Source: Clostridium_S neuense (lineage in GTDB: Bacteria; Bacillota; Clostridia; Clostridiales; Clostridiaceae). From it: a stretch of 64,000 nt of DNA. The notes beneath the pieces were generated by a model, which ran no database searches, had not been told where the DNA came from, and saw nothing but the letters and a program-made list of their open reading frames with translations. The stretch covers positions 247,992-311,991 of the forward strand of contig NZ_JBJIAA010000003.1 in assembly GCF_045310695.1 (NCBI RefSeq), given 5' to 3'. The position numbers and the translations under genes were made by a program. Each line of letters starts with the position of its first letter. The stretch's first letter is position 1. Below are positions 17,218 through 26,307 of the stretch, in pieces.

Positions 17218-19056
17218 ATGTCAGATGGCAAAAATACTAGTGTAAATGTACCTATCCCAGGCTTTAGAGGTAGAAGAAAAAATATGGGACCGGCTGAAAA
17301 ACCCAAAAATTTTAAAAACACTTTAAAAAGATTGTGGGGTTACTTTGGATCTGAGAGGAAGACACTTATTATAATATTTCTTCTAACTATAGCAGATTCA
17401 ACGGTGGTTCTTTTGGAACCGTATTTTATAGGACGCGCTGTTGATGCTATGTCAATAAGAAATGGAAAGGTAGATTTTAATCTTCTAACTATAATGATAG
17501 TAGCACTTACAGTATCATATCTTGGGGATGCAGTATTAGTATTAATTCAAGGCTTTTTAGTGTCAAGTTCTAGCCAGAGAATTGTTAAGAGTATGAGAAA
17601 TAATCTATTTTTAAAACTTCAAAAGCTGCCTGTAATGTTTTTTGATACAAATTCTCATGGAGATATTATGAGTAGATTATCAAATGACATAGATAATGTA
17701 AGTACTACTATATCACAGTCTGCCATTCAACTTATGTCTGGAATCATAACCATAGTAGGTTCTCTTGTTATGATGATAATACTTAGTCCTTTACTTACTT
17801 TAGCCAGTTTAGTTACAGTTCCTTTGGTATTTTTACTTACAAAAAGCATTGCAAGGAAAACGGCAAAGCTTTTTAAAAGTCAGCAGATGGAGCTTGGAAA
17901 ATTAAATGGTCATATAGAAGAAAACATATCTGGAATTCATGTGGTAAAAGCTTTTAATCATGAAGAAAAAACCATTAAAGAATTTGATAGTATAAATGAT
18001 AGGCTATGTGAGATTGGATTAAAGGCACAGATATTTTCTGGATTTTTAATGCCAATAATGAATGTTATAAATAATATTGGCTTTGCAGCAGTTGCTGGTG
18101 TAGGTGGAATACTGGCAGTAGAAAATATGATTACTGTGGGCGTTATTGCAAGTTTTTTAAGCTATTCAAGACAGTTTGTAAGGCCTCTCAGCAATCTTGC
18201 TAATGTATTTAACACTCTTCAATCAGCAGTTGCTGGTGCTGAGAGAGTATTTGAGATACTGGATCAAAAAGAAGAAAAAGAGGATACAGTTGACGCTAAA
18301 AAAGTTGATAAAATTAATGGGCAAGTTAAATTTAAAAATGTGCATTTTGGTTATAGAAAAGATGTAGATATACTTAAAAATGTAAGTTTTGAGGCTAAGG
18401 CAGGTGAAACTATAGCTTTAGTAGGACCTACAGGAGCGGGTAAAACTACTATAGTAAATTTGCTTACAAGATTTTATGATGTAACTAAGGGTGAAATTTT
18501 CATAGATGGAATTAATATAAAAGATTTTACTCGTGATAGTCTTAGAAGATGTTTTGGGATAGTACTTCAAGACACTTACCTTTTTACAGGAACTATAAAA
18601 GAAAACATAAAGTATGGTAATTTATCAGCTTCTTATGAAAAGATAAAGCTGGCAGCTAAAATGGCTAATGCTCATGAATTTATAAAAAGACTTCCAAAGG
18701 GTTATGATACTGTTCTTTCTGAAAGTGGAGCAAATTTAAGTCAAGGTCAAAGGCAGCTTTTAGCTATTGCTAGAGCAATATTAACAGAACCATCTATATT
18801 GATATTAGATGAGGCTACCAGCAGTGTTGATACCAGAACGGAGTTAAAGATACAAGAAGCAATGCTCAAGCTTATGGAGGGAAGAACTAGTTTTATTATT
18901 GCTCATAGGCTAAGCACCATAAGAGATGCAGATAAGATAATGGTTATTGATGGCGGTAGAATAATTGAAATGGGAAGTCATGATGAACTTATAGCTAAAA
19001 AAGGTAAATATTATCATATGTATTTTAATCAATTTAAAAATAGCGAAGAGGAATAA
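17218..19056 (+). CDS. ABC exporter half-transporter, catalytic subunit
   Basis: A 612-residue partner of the preceding gene, starting on the base after its stop. An N-terminal cytoplasmic extension of about 35 residues (PIPGFRGRRKNMGPAEKPK) precedes six helices and an ATPase domain with canonical Walker A (GPTGAGKTT), signature (LSQGQRQ), Walker B with catalytic Glu (ILILDEATSSVD) and switch His (IIAHRLSTI). Together the pair forms one complete hydrolysing site and one degenerate site. Such exporters remove drugs or amphiphiles. A terminator ends the operon. The pair lies 165 bases after the GNAT gene, with no terminator seen between, so MarR control could extend to it. Confidence 0.94.
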   Translation: MSDGKNTSVNVPIPGFRGRRKNMGPAEKPKNFKNTLKRLWGYFGSERKTLIIIFLLTIADSTVVLLEPYFIGRAVDAMSIRNGKVDFNLLTIMIVALTVSYLGDAVLVLIQGFLVSSSSQRIVKSMRNNLFLKLQKLPVMFFDTNSHGDIMSRLSNDIDNVSTTISQSAIQLMSGIITIVGSLVMMIILSPLLTLASLVTVPLVFLLTKSIARKTAKLFKSQQMELGKLNGHIEENISGIHVVKAFNHEEKTIKEFDSINDRLCEIGLKAQIFSGFLMPIMNVINNIGFAAVAGVGGILAVENMITVGVIASFLSYSRQFVRPLSNLANVFNTLQSAVAGAERVFEILDQKEEKEDTVDAKKVDKINGQVKFKNVHFGYRKDVDILKNVSFEAKAGETIALVGPTGAGKTTIVNLLTRFYDVTKGEIFIDGINIKDFTRDSLRRCFGIVLQDTYLFTGTIKENIKYGNLSASYEKIKLAAKMANAHEFIKRLPKGYDTVLSESGANLSQGQRQLLAIARAILTEPSILILDEATSSVDTRTELKIQEAMLKLMEGRTSFIIAHRLSTIRDADKIMVIDGGRIIEMGSHDELIAKKGKYYHMYFNQFKNSEEE

Positions 19057-19065
19057 AATTTATTA

Positions 19066-19097
19066 AAAAACGCATTGAGGAGACTTGATGCGTTTTT
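19066..19097 (+). terminator. Rho-independent terminator after ABC exporter pair
   Basis: The stem AAAAACGCAT / ATGCGTTTTT has a 12-base loop that can pair further; a T run is on the + strand. Confidence 0.85.
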
Positions 19098-19117
19098 ATG
19101 TATATTTACTTTATAAT

Positions 19118-19145
19118 TTGATTTTTGTAAATAATATGATATAAT
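19118..19145 (+). promoter_or_regulatory. Sigma-A promoter of AbrB/ABC-2 operon
   Basis: TTGATT (19118-19123), 16-base spacer, TATAAT (19140-19145). Downstream lie two similar CATAC stretches (in AATCATACTTTTCATACAA) before the ribosome binding site, possibly an AbrB-type operator. Confidence 0.65.
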
Positions 19146-19198
19146 TAAGTTATACAAATCATACTTTTCATACAAAACAAACAAGGTGGTGATGTAAT

Positions 19199-19426
19199 AT
19201 GAAACAACCAAAGGACAAGTATGCATGGACAGTAAAGATAGGTGAGAAAGGACAATTTGTTATTCCAAAAGAAGCTAGAGAGATTTTTGATATCAAACCA
19301 GGTGACACTATTATACTTCTTGGTGATAAAAATAAAGGAATCGCTATACCTCCAAAATCAATGATTACAGAATTATCGAAAAAAATTTTTGATAAAGATA
19401 TCTCTAGAGAGGAGAAAGATGAATAA
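19199..19426 (+). CDS. AbrB/SpoVT-type transcriptional regulator
   Basis: A 75-residue protein with one swapped-hairpin beta-barrel DNA-binding domain: WTVKIGEKGQFVIPKEAREIF, then DIKPGDTIILLGDKNKGIAI. The length and sequence fit the AbrB-like regulators that open ABC-2 transporter operons in clostridia. The start lies four bases after a GGTGGTGAT ribosome site. Its stop overlaps the next start by one base (TAATG). It most likely represses its own operon. Confidence 0.9.
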   Translation: MKQPKDKYAWTVKIGEKGQFVIPKEAREIFDIKPGDTIILLGDKNKGIAIPPKSMITELSKKIFDKDISREEKDE

Positions 19427-20268
19427 TGAGTGTATTGGAAGTAAGAAATTTATGTAAGAAATATCCTGCCTTTGAGCTTAAGAATGTATCCTTTTCTCTT
19501 GAAAAAGGAAAGATTACGGGTTTTATAGGAAGAAATGGGGCAGGGAAATCTACAACTATAAAATCATTGTTTAACTTTGTTCATCCGGATAGTGGGGAAA
19601 TTTTATTTTTTAATACAAACTTTAAAGAAAATGAATTTGAAGCTAAACAGCGGGTAGGTTTGGTTTCAGGTGGAGTTGATTATTACTCAAAGAAAAAAAT
19701 TAAAGTAATTACTGAGGTTACTAAATCCTTTTATGATAAATGGGATAAGGCTGCATATTCTAAATATATGAATATGTTCAAACTTGATGAAAACAAAACG
19801 CCTGCACAGCTATCTGCAGGAATGAAGGTGAAATATGCCCTCACTCTTGCCTTGTCGCATAACGCACAGTTGCTTATTTTAGATGAGCCTACAAGTGGTC
19901 TTGATCCAGTTTCAAGAGACGAGCTTCTTGGGGTGTTTATGGAGCTTTGCAATAACGGAATTACCATATTTTTTTCGACGCACATTACCTCTGATCTGGA
20001 CAAATGTGCAGATAACATTATATATATTAAAAATGGTGAAATTCTTGCTGAAGCGGATATTAAATCCTTTGTAGATAGTTATAAGGTTTTAGGATTAAGT
20101 CAAGCTCAATTGAATTCAAATTTACAGTCAAAGCTCATTGGTTTAAAAAGAAGTAAAAATGGTTTTTCTGCACTTATAAAAACAGAAGATGCTTTAGGAA
20201 ATGGCATAAATTGCACAAGTGCTGATTTGGAATCAATTATGGTTCATCTTGAAAAGGAGGGAGAATAA
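19426..20268 (+). CDS. ABC transporter ATP-binding protein (YtrB-like)
   Basis: A 280-residue ATPase with Walker A GRNGAGKST, Q-loop region, signature LSAGMKVKYALTLALS (the Met-Lys variant typical of ABC-2 exporters), Walker B LLILDEPTSGLDPVS and switch His in FFSTHITSDLDKC. The C-terminal 80 residues are a short accessory domain. It is coupled by one-base overlaps to the AbrB gene and to the membrane partner. Such systems respond to antibiotics or cell-wall stress; the substrate is unknown. Confidence 0.92.
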   Translation: MSVLEVRNLCKKYPAFELKNVSFSLEKGKITGFIGRNGAGKSTTIKSLFNFVHPDSGEILFFNTNFKENEFEAKQRVGLVSGGVDYYSKKKIKVITEVTKSFYDKWDKAAYSKYMNMFKLDENKTPAQLSAGMKVKYALTLALSHNAQLLILDEPTSGLDPVSRDELLGVFMELCNNGITIFFSTHITSDLDKCADNIIYIKNGEILAEADIKSFVDSYKVLGLSQAQLNSNLQSKLIGLKRSKNGFSALIKTEDALGNGINCTSADLESIMVHLEKEGE

Positions 20269-20915
20269 TGATAAAACTTTTAAGAAAAGAATTACTGCTC
20301 TGTATGCATCCTACAGCTCCCATTTTTTTAATTCTTTCCATGATGTTAATCATACCAAACTATCCTTATTATGTTGTGTTCTTTTATACAGGTTTAGCTG
20401 TGTTTTTTACCTGCTTAAATGGAAGAGAAAATAATGATGTTTTTTATACCATGACACTTCCAATTGCTAAAAAGTATATTGTAAAATCACGATTTGTTTT
20501 TGTAGTTCTTTTAGAGCTGCTTCAGATGCTTGTAGCGGTACCATTTGCTATTATTAGGCAGCTTATGCCTTTGCCAGGTAATCAAGTTGGTATGGATGCC
20601 AATATTGCTTTATTTGGATTATCCTTTATAATGTTTGCATTATTTAATTATATCTTCTTTGGAATTTACTATAAGAATGTTGACAAAGTAGGGAAAGCCT
20701 TTGGATTATCGAGTATTGCCGTATTTATTTATATTGCGGTTGCTGAGACCTGTGCTCATGTTATACCCTTTGTAAGAGATTATTTGGATACAAAAGATCC
20801 AAAGTATATAACTTATAAGCTTATTGTACTTGCAGTTGGAATAGTGATTTATGCACTTATAACATATAGTACCTATAAAAAGTCAGTTAGATCTTTTGAA
20901 GTGCTGGACTTGTAG
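20268..20915 (+). CDS. ABC-2 type permease
   Basis: A 215-residue membrane protein with about six helices and no soluble domain, beginning MIKLLRKELLLCMHP, the usual N-terminal amphipathic start of ABC-2 permeases. The pattern ENNDVFYTMTLPIAKKYIVKSRF after helix 2 is characteristic of the permease family encoded next to AbrB and YtrB-like ATPases. It would form the channel of the preceding ATPase. The operon ends here; no strong terminator is visible. Confidence 0.87.
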   Translation: MIKLLRKELLLCMHPTAPIFLILSMMLIIPNYPYYVVFFYTGLAVFFTCLNGRENNDVFYTMTLPIAKKYIVKSRFVFVVLLELLQMLVAVPFAIIRQLMPLPGNQVGMDANIALFGLSFIMFALFNYIFFGIYYKNVDKVGKAFGLSSIAVFIYIAVAETCAHVIPFVRDYLDTKDPKYITYKLIVLAVGIVIYALITYSTYKKSVRSFEVLDL

Positions 20916-21047
20916 AATATAGTTCTCCTTGTAATTATTTTTGCGTATTGAAAAGTATAAATAATAAAAGTGGAGTGATAATAATAATATAAAAATCCAA
21001 CGATTTTATTATATGTACTTGAGAAAATATTACAGGGAGATTAACTA

Positions 21048-22913
21048 ATGGTTAAAAAGTTTTTAGATGTTTTATTAGGAGAAGCCTTGACTAATGAGCA
21101 AGGAAGCCATGAAAAATACAATATTCCTTTTGGGCTGGCGATTATGGCTAGTGATGCAATATCATCTGTAGCTTATGCTGCTCAAGAGATTCTTTTTGTA
21201 CTTATAGTTTTAGGAGCAGCTGCATATAAGTGGCTAACTTGGACTTCTTTTATGATTATTGGTCTATTAGTAATACTTACAATTTCGTATATACAAATCA
21301 TAAGAGCTTATCCCCAAGGAGGAGGAGCTTATAAGGTGGCAAGAGAAAATTTAGGTACTAGAGCTGGTTTGTCTGCTGGCGCAGGTTTGATAATAAGCTA
21401 TATACTTACGGTTGCAGTTAGTGCCAGTGCCGGTGCAGATGCTATTATTTCTGCATTTAGTGTACTTTCGCAGTATAAGATTGCTTTTGTTGTAGGAATA
21501 ATTATTATTTTGACTATATTAAATTTAAGAGGTATAAGCGAATCATCTAAAATATTTGCTATACCTACATATATATTCATTTTAAGTATGCTTTTAATGA
21601 TAATTTACGGACTTTTTAAATACTTTGTCTTAGGCATTCACCCTGCACCTATATATGCTATTCCTAAGGGAACTGTAGGAAATTTATCAATATTTCTTAT
21701 TTTAAGAGCTTTTTCCTCTGGATGTTCTGCATTAACTGGGGTGGAGGCAGTGAGTAATTCTGTACCAAATTTCCAGGAACCTAGTCAAAAAAATGCTAAG
21801 ATTGTTATGATATTGTTAGCAATTTTGATATTTTTCATATTTGGAGGTACTTCAATTCTTGCAATATTTTATACAGCTGTTCCAATTGAAAATGGACCTA
21901 CAGTTGTGTCACAAATAGCTTTTGGAATTTTTAATAAAGGTATAATGTATTACGTAATACAATTCAGTACAGCTGTAATTTTGCTTATGGCATGTAATAC
22001 GGCATATACAGGCTTTCCAATGCTTATGTACATAGTGGGGAAGGATGGTTTTGCTCCAAGACAATTTACTATAAGAGGGAAAAGACTAAGTTTCTCATTT
22101 GGAATTGGTGCATTATCCTTTATAGCCTGCTTACTAGTTATTTTATTTAAAGCAGATACTCATAGGCTAATTCCACTATATGCTATTGGAGTTTTTATAT
22201 CATTTACTTTAGGGCAATTTGGCATGGTAAATCACTGGATAAAAGAAAAAAATAAAGGTTGGAAGAAGAGTGCTGTTATTAATGGAATTGGCGCTTTAGT
22301 TACTTTATTTACGACAATAGTAATTTTGATTGAAAAATTTAGTCAAGGTGCTTATGTAGTTGTAATTTTAATTCCAATTATAATTATAATTCAGACAAGA
22401 ATTAAAGTTCATTACAATAGGGTTGCATTGGGATTAAGCATTAGTAATTTAAATTTAAAGAAGATAAATTTAAGAGTAAAGTATAAGCATTTAATTATAG
22501 TTCCAATTGCAAGCTTAAATAAGGCTGCTATAGGTGCACTTCAATATGCGCAAAGTGTAAGTGAAAATGTTATTGCAATTAATATTTCCACTGATAAAGA
22601 AGCTATGGAAAAATTAAAGCGTAAGTGGGGTGAATTAGATACTAATATAATGCTTGTTACAAAATATTCTCCTTTTAGAACTGTAATTAATCCTTTGATA
22701 AAGAATATTGAATTAATTGCAGCAACAACTGATAAAAATGAAAAGATAACGGTAATAGTACCTCAATTTGTTACTAAAGAAAAATGGGGAGAGATTTTAC
22801 ATAACCATACAAGTTTTTTTATAAGAGAAACTTTGCTGAACAATGATAATATAATTGTATCTACTTTTCCTTATCATTTATCGGATGAAGAGGATAAATC
22901 TAATAATCATTAA
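21048..22913 (+). CDS. APC-superfamily permease, KimA-like (probable K+ or amino acid uptake)
   Basis: A 621-residue protein with 12 membrane helices (residues 30-460) and a cytoplasmic C-terminal domain of about 150 residues resembling a USP/Rossmann fold. ASDAISSVAYAAQEILFVL in helix 1 and GGGAYKVARENLGTRAG follow the pattern of the APC proteins related to B. subtilis KimA (YdaO), a high-affinity K+/H+ symporter controlled by c-di-AMP, which has similar length. No ydaO-type c-di-AMP riboswitch is present in the 132 bases upstream. Assignment to K+ rather than amino acids rests on overall resemblance only. Confidence 0.75.
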   Translation: MVKKFLDVLLGEALTNEQGSHEKYNIPFGLAIMASDAISSVAYAAQEILFVLIVLGAAAYKWLTWTSFMIIGLLVILTISYIQIIRAYPQGGGAYKVARENLGTRAGLSAGAGLIISYILTVAVSASAGADAIISAFSVLSQYKIAFVVGIIIILTILNLRGISESSKIFAIPTYIFILSMLLMIIYGLFKYFVLGIHPAPIYAIPKGTVGNLSIFLILRAFSSGCSALTGVEAVSNSVPNFQEPSQKNAKIVMILLAILIFFIFGGTSILAIFYTAVPIENGPTVVSQIAFGIFNKGIMYYVIQFSTAVILLMACNTAYTGFPMLMYIVGKDGFAPRQFTIRGKRLSFSFGIGALSFIACLLVILFKADTHRLIPLYAIGVFISFTLGQFGMVNHWIKEKNKGWKKSAVINGIGALVTLFTTIVILIEKFSQGAYVVVILIPIIIIIQTRIKVHYNRVALGLSISNLNLKKINLRVKYKHLIIVPIASLNKAAIGALQYAQSVSENVIAINISTDKEAMEKLKRKWGELDTNIMLVTKYSPFRTVINPLIKNIELIAATTDKNEKITVIVPQFVTKEKWGEILHNHTSFFIRETLLNNDNIIVSTFPYHLSDEEDKSNNH

Positions 22914-23004
22914 TTATTGATTTTGCAACTTTTATGTGTCTGGTTAAATATTTTAAAAACCTCAAAATAAATTTTAAATAATTAAGTATAGTGTATTTTT
23001 GATA

Positions 23005-23035
23005 TTGACTTAGAGTTAACTGTATGGTGTATACT
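23005..23035 (+). promoter_or_regulatory. MerR/AdhR-type promoter with 19-base spacer
   Basis: TTGACT (23005-23010) and TATACT (23030-23035) are 19 bases apart, the over-long spacing used by MerR-family activators. A dyad, CTTAGAGTT / AACTGTATG (23009-23026, seven of nine positions symmetric), starts in the -35 box and fills most of the spacer. Its form is close to the AdhR/NmlR sites that control aldehyde-responsive alcohol dehydrogenases. No MerR gene is in the window. Confidence 0.65.
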
Positions 23036-23121
23036 TTAAATGAAAAGTAAATGTCTTTCTGAATTGAGTTATAAATATAATTAACAAGGATAAGACAAAT
23101 AACTTTTAAAATACTTGTATA

Positions 23122-23150
23122 ATAATAATTTTATAACATAAAATTATTAT
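23122..23150 (+). other. Leader hairpin directly before ribosome binding site
   Basis: Perfect 13-base arms (ATAATAATTTTAT / ATAAAATTATTAT) with a three-base loop lie seven bases before AGGGAGG of the alcohol dehydrogenase gene. All pairs are A-U, so it is weak; it may protect the mRNA or tune translation. Confidence 0.5.
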
Positions 23151-23170
23151 ATTTGTAGGGAGGAAGAAGT

Positions 23171-24331
23171 ATGGAGAATTTTAAGTTTAATGCTTACACA
23201 GAAATGTTATTTGGAAAAGGTCAAATAGCGCAGTTGTCAGAGGTTTTAAAGAGATATGGCAAAAATGTATTACTTGCATATGGTGGAGGAAGTATTAAAA
23301 AAAATGGAATTTATGATAAAGTTCAAAGCCTGTTAAAAGATTTTACTATTGTAGAATTAAGTGGTATTGAACCAAATCCGAGGATTGAAACAGTAAGACG
23401 CGGAGTAGAGCTTTGCAGAGAAAATAAAATTGATGTTATTTTAGCTGTTGGTGGAGGAAGTACAATTGATTGTGCAAAGGTTGTAGGAGCTGCCTATTAT
23501 TATGATGGAGATGCATGGGATGTAGTTGCTGATCCATCTAAGATAGATAAAGTTTTACCTATTGTAACAATTTTAACAATGGCTGCAACTGGTTCTGAAA
23601 TGAATAAAAATGCAGTGATTTCAAAAATGGATACTAACGAAAAGCTTGGAACAGCATCTTGGAATATGATACCTCAAACATCTATTTTGGACCCGGAATA
23701 TTTATACACGGTACCAGCAATTCAAACTGCAGCAGGCTGTGCAGATATTATGTCACATGTAATTGAAGGATATTTTAGCAAGACAACAGATGCATTTGTT
23801 CAAGATAAATTTGCAGAAGGATTACTACAAACTTGTATAAAATATTGTCCTATTGCACTAAAGGAACCAAGAAATTATGAAGCACGTGCTAACATAATGT
23901 GGGCAAGTTCTATGGCACTTAATGGACTTTGTGGAAGTGGTAAGGTTGGAGGATGGACTTGTCATCCAATCGAGCATGAACTAAGTGCATATTACGATAT
24001 TACACATGGAGTAGGTTTAGCAATTGTAACACCAAGGTGGATGAGATATATTTTAAGTGAAGCAACAGTAGATAAGTTTGTAGATTATGCTGTTAATGTA
24101 TGGCATTTACAGCCTAGCAATGATAAATTTGCACTTGCAAATGCAGGAATAGATGCAACAGAAAAATTCTTTAAAGATTGCAATATTCCAATGACTTTAA
24201 GTGAACTTGGAATAGATAAATCAAATTTGAGGAAGATGGCAGAAGCAGCAGTTAAACATGGTAGATTAGAATATGCTTATGTTGCATTGAACTCAGATGA
24301 TGTATATAAAATTTTAGAAATGTGTATTTAG
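23171..24331 (+). CDS. Iron-containing alcohol dehydrogenase, butanol dehydrogenase (BdhA/BdhB, YqhD) type
   Basis: A 386-residue group III alcohol dehydrogenase. The nucleotide site is VLLAYGGGSIKKNG and AVGGGSTIDCAKV. Metal ligands lie in CADIMSHVIEGYF, HPIEHELSAYYDITHG and its surroundings (Asp plus three His). The match to C. acetobutylicum butanol dehydrogenases is long and continuous by memory, so NAD(P)H-dependent reduction of butyraldehyde or other aldehydes is likely. The leader is about 130 bases. The MerR/AdhR-type promoter upstream points to induction by aldehydes or other electrophiles. Confidence 0.9.
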   Translation: MENFKFNAYTEMLFGKGQIAQLSEVLKRYGKNVLLAYGGGSIKKNGIYDKVQSLLKDFTIVELSGIEPNPRIETVRRGVELCRENKIDVILAVGGGSTIDCAKVVGAAYYYDGDAWDVVADPSKIDKVLPIVTILTMAATGSEMNKNAVISKMDTNEKLGTASWNMIPQTSILDPEYLYTVPAIQTAAGCADIMSHVIEGYFSKTTDAFVQDKFAEGLLQTCIKYCPIALKEPRNYEARANIMWASSMALNGLCGSGKVGGWTCHPIEHELSAYYDITHGVGLAIVTPRWMRYILSEATVDKFVDYAVNVWHLQPSNDKFALANAGIDATEKFFKDCNIPMTLSELGIDKSNLRKMAEAAVKHGRLEYAYVALNSDDVYKILEMCI

Positions 24332-24349
24332 AATTTGTAATTTAAAATG

Positions 24350-24414
24350 AAGGGGCTGTGTCACTAAAAAATTGTTGAATAATGATTCATAAATTTTTAG
24401 TGACACAGCCCCTT
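24350..24414. terminator. Bidirectional terminator between convergent genes
   Basis: A perfect 21-base stem (core GGGGCTGTGTCACTAAAAA) with a 23-base loop has T runs on both strands. It ends two bases before the stop codon of the chemoreceptor on the minus strand. Confidence 0.92.
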
Positions 24415-24415
24415 T

Positions 24416-26134
24416 TTAGATTTTAAACTTTGATACTTCTTTACTTAAATTGGAGGCACTATCTTTAGATTTTTTAATTTTTGTAACTATTTCGTTAGAG
24501 CTTTCTGTGATGCTTATGGTTTTTTGAGCAATATTTGTTGCTCCATCAGCACCTTCATTAGAAGCTATAGATACTTGCTCTATTGTTTTTGATAATTCAT
24601 GAATTGATGCTAAAAGTTCTTCAGAGGCGGAACTAAAACTTAATATTATGCTATTTAGAAAGTCTGCATCCTTACTATATTTATTAGCCACGTCAAGCAT
24701 TGAGGTATAATCTTTTTGTATGTCTACTGATACAAAATTTAGTAAAGCGTTTGAACTTGAGGCTAAATCATTTACCGAACTAGTAACTTTTTCGGCAGTA
24801 TTCTGTATTTTTATAATTGTATTTTTGGTTTCTTCTGCAAGTTTTCTTATTTCCTCTGCAACAACTGCAAAACCTTTTCCAGCTTCTCCAGCTCTTGCTG
24901 CTTCAATAGCTGCATTTAATGCTAAAAGGTTGGTTTGCGAAGAAATTTCTATAATATCATCAGATAGTATTTTGATTTCATCTACTACTTTTGAGTTTCT
25001 TATAGAAGCTTCTAATTTGCTTTTGGTTGATGAAAGCATATCTAGTGATTTTTGCTGTGACATTATAACATTATTTTTTGTGGTGGTAGCTCTTTCGTTT
25101 ATTCCTTGAACTTGTACAGTGCTCTCTCTAGATTTTTCTGATATAGACTTAATAACTTTTTCTATTTCATCACCTGATGCATGCATTTCTTCAGCAGAAG
25201 CTGCTGTTTCTTCCATTGCTGCGGATAACTCTTCGGTAGTTGCAGATACATCCTCTATATTGTTATTTAAAATGTGAGTATTATCTAAAATATCATCTAC
25301 AACTGATTTAACGATATTAGATTCCTGCTTTACATTATTGCTTAGAAGCTTCAGTGAGTTTTGCATAATGGTAATTGCATTTACAATATCGCCTATTTCA
25401 TCCCTTCGCTTTTTTAATTTTTCGGGAGAATCTTCTGAAAAATCACCTTTTGCTGCGAGTTTTAGATGTTTTATAGATAAAATTAGTGGTGTTGCAATTG
25501 CATTTGATATAATAATAGTTAATATACAACCAGCAACTATAGATACAATAAATATTAATATCATTAGCTTAAGGGAATTACGTGCATCATTGCTATTTGC
25601 GATTTTTAAATTGTTTGCTTTCTTTATACTGTATAGTGCAATGTTTTTTAAGTTTTCATTAAAAGTCTCGTTGTTCTTTTTAACAGAATTTAAACTTTTT
25701 TTGGCCTCATCTGTTTTCCCAGCTTCAGCTAGTTTTATCGCTTCATTTCTTACCTTTGTATATTCTTCGTAATTTTTTTCAACAATAGGAAGCTTATCAT
25801 TTTCATACTTATCTAAGCCTATATTTTTAAAATTTTTTAAATTTTCTGAAAATATTTTCTCTCTTGATTCAATATCCTTTATTAATTTCTCACTTTGTTC
25901 AGATTTATTGTTTGAATTTAGTAGAATGTAATAAGTATCTGCCTCCATGGCTCTTGCTTGATTTCTGTTATCGTTTAACCATTCAATAGCTAATAGGCTT
26001 TGATTGTACATTGTTTCCATACCTTTATTAGCTTTAGAGATGTAGTGGTATCCTGTAAAACACATAATAGCAATCAGCGTCGACATAATTGTCGAAAAAA
26101 ATACTAATTTCCATTTTACTTTTAAATTATTCAT
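24416..26134 (-). CDS. Methyl-accepting chemotaxis protein, four-helix-bundle sensor
   Basis: The start at 26134 (MNNLKVKWKL) follows GAGGTG at proper spacing; the frame is open 22 codons further but without a ribosome site. The 572-residue receptor has a membrane helix at about 8-30 and a helical extracytoplasmic domain of about 150 residues rich in Lys, Glu and Asn (4HB_MCP type). A second helix at about 190-212, HAMP, and a full signalling domain with tip EISSQTNLLALNAAIEAARAGEAGKGFAVVAEEI follow. It ends in SKEVSKFKI, with no CheR-docking pentapeptide. Ligands are likely small molecules; not predictable. Confidence 0.92.
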   Translation of the reverse strand: MNNLKVKWKLVFFSTIMSTLIAIMCFTGYHYISKANKGMETMYNQSLLAIEWLNDNRNQARAMEADTYYILLNSNNKSEQSEKLIKDIESREKIFSENLKNFKNIGLDKYENDKLPIVEKNYEEYTKVRNEAIKLAEAGKTDEAKKSLNSVKKNNETFNENLKNIALYSIKKANNLKIANSNDARNSLKLMILIFIVSIVAGCILTIIISNAIATPLILSIKHLKLAAKGDFSEDSPEKLKKRRDEIGDIVNAITIMQNSLKLLSNNVKQESNIVKSVVDDILDNTHILNNNIEDVSATTEELSAAMEETAASAEEMHASGDEIEKVIKSISEKSRESTVQVQGINERATTTKNNVIMSQQKSLDMLSSTKSKLEASIRNSKVVDEIKILSDDIIEISSQTNLLALNAAIEAARAGEAGKGFAVVAEEIRKLAEETKNTIIKIQNTAEKVTSSVNDLASSSNALLNFVSVDIQKDYTSMLDVANKYSKDADFLNSIILSFSSASEELLASIHELSKTIEQVSIASNEGADGATNIAQKTISITESSNEIVTKIKKSKDSASNLSKEVSKFKI

Positions 26135-26307
26135 AATACACCTCACAATATTATAATTATATTTTAATGAAATTATACATAATAAATATAATTTTATCAA
26201 CTAAAAGTGAATAAAAATAAAAAAGTATTTATTAGACTATTTTATAGACAAGTTAATTGAAAAAGGTTAAACTTTAATAAGTACATTTTAATAAAAGGAG
26301 AATTTTG

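Noticed and set aside
20916..21047. Possible ydaO (c-di-AMP) riboswitch before the KimA-like gene
   Set aside because: The gap is only 132 bases, without the conserved aptamer segments or a terminator.
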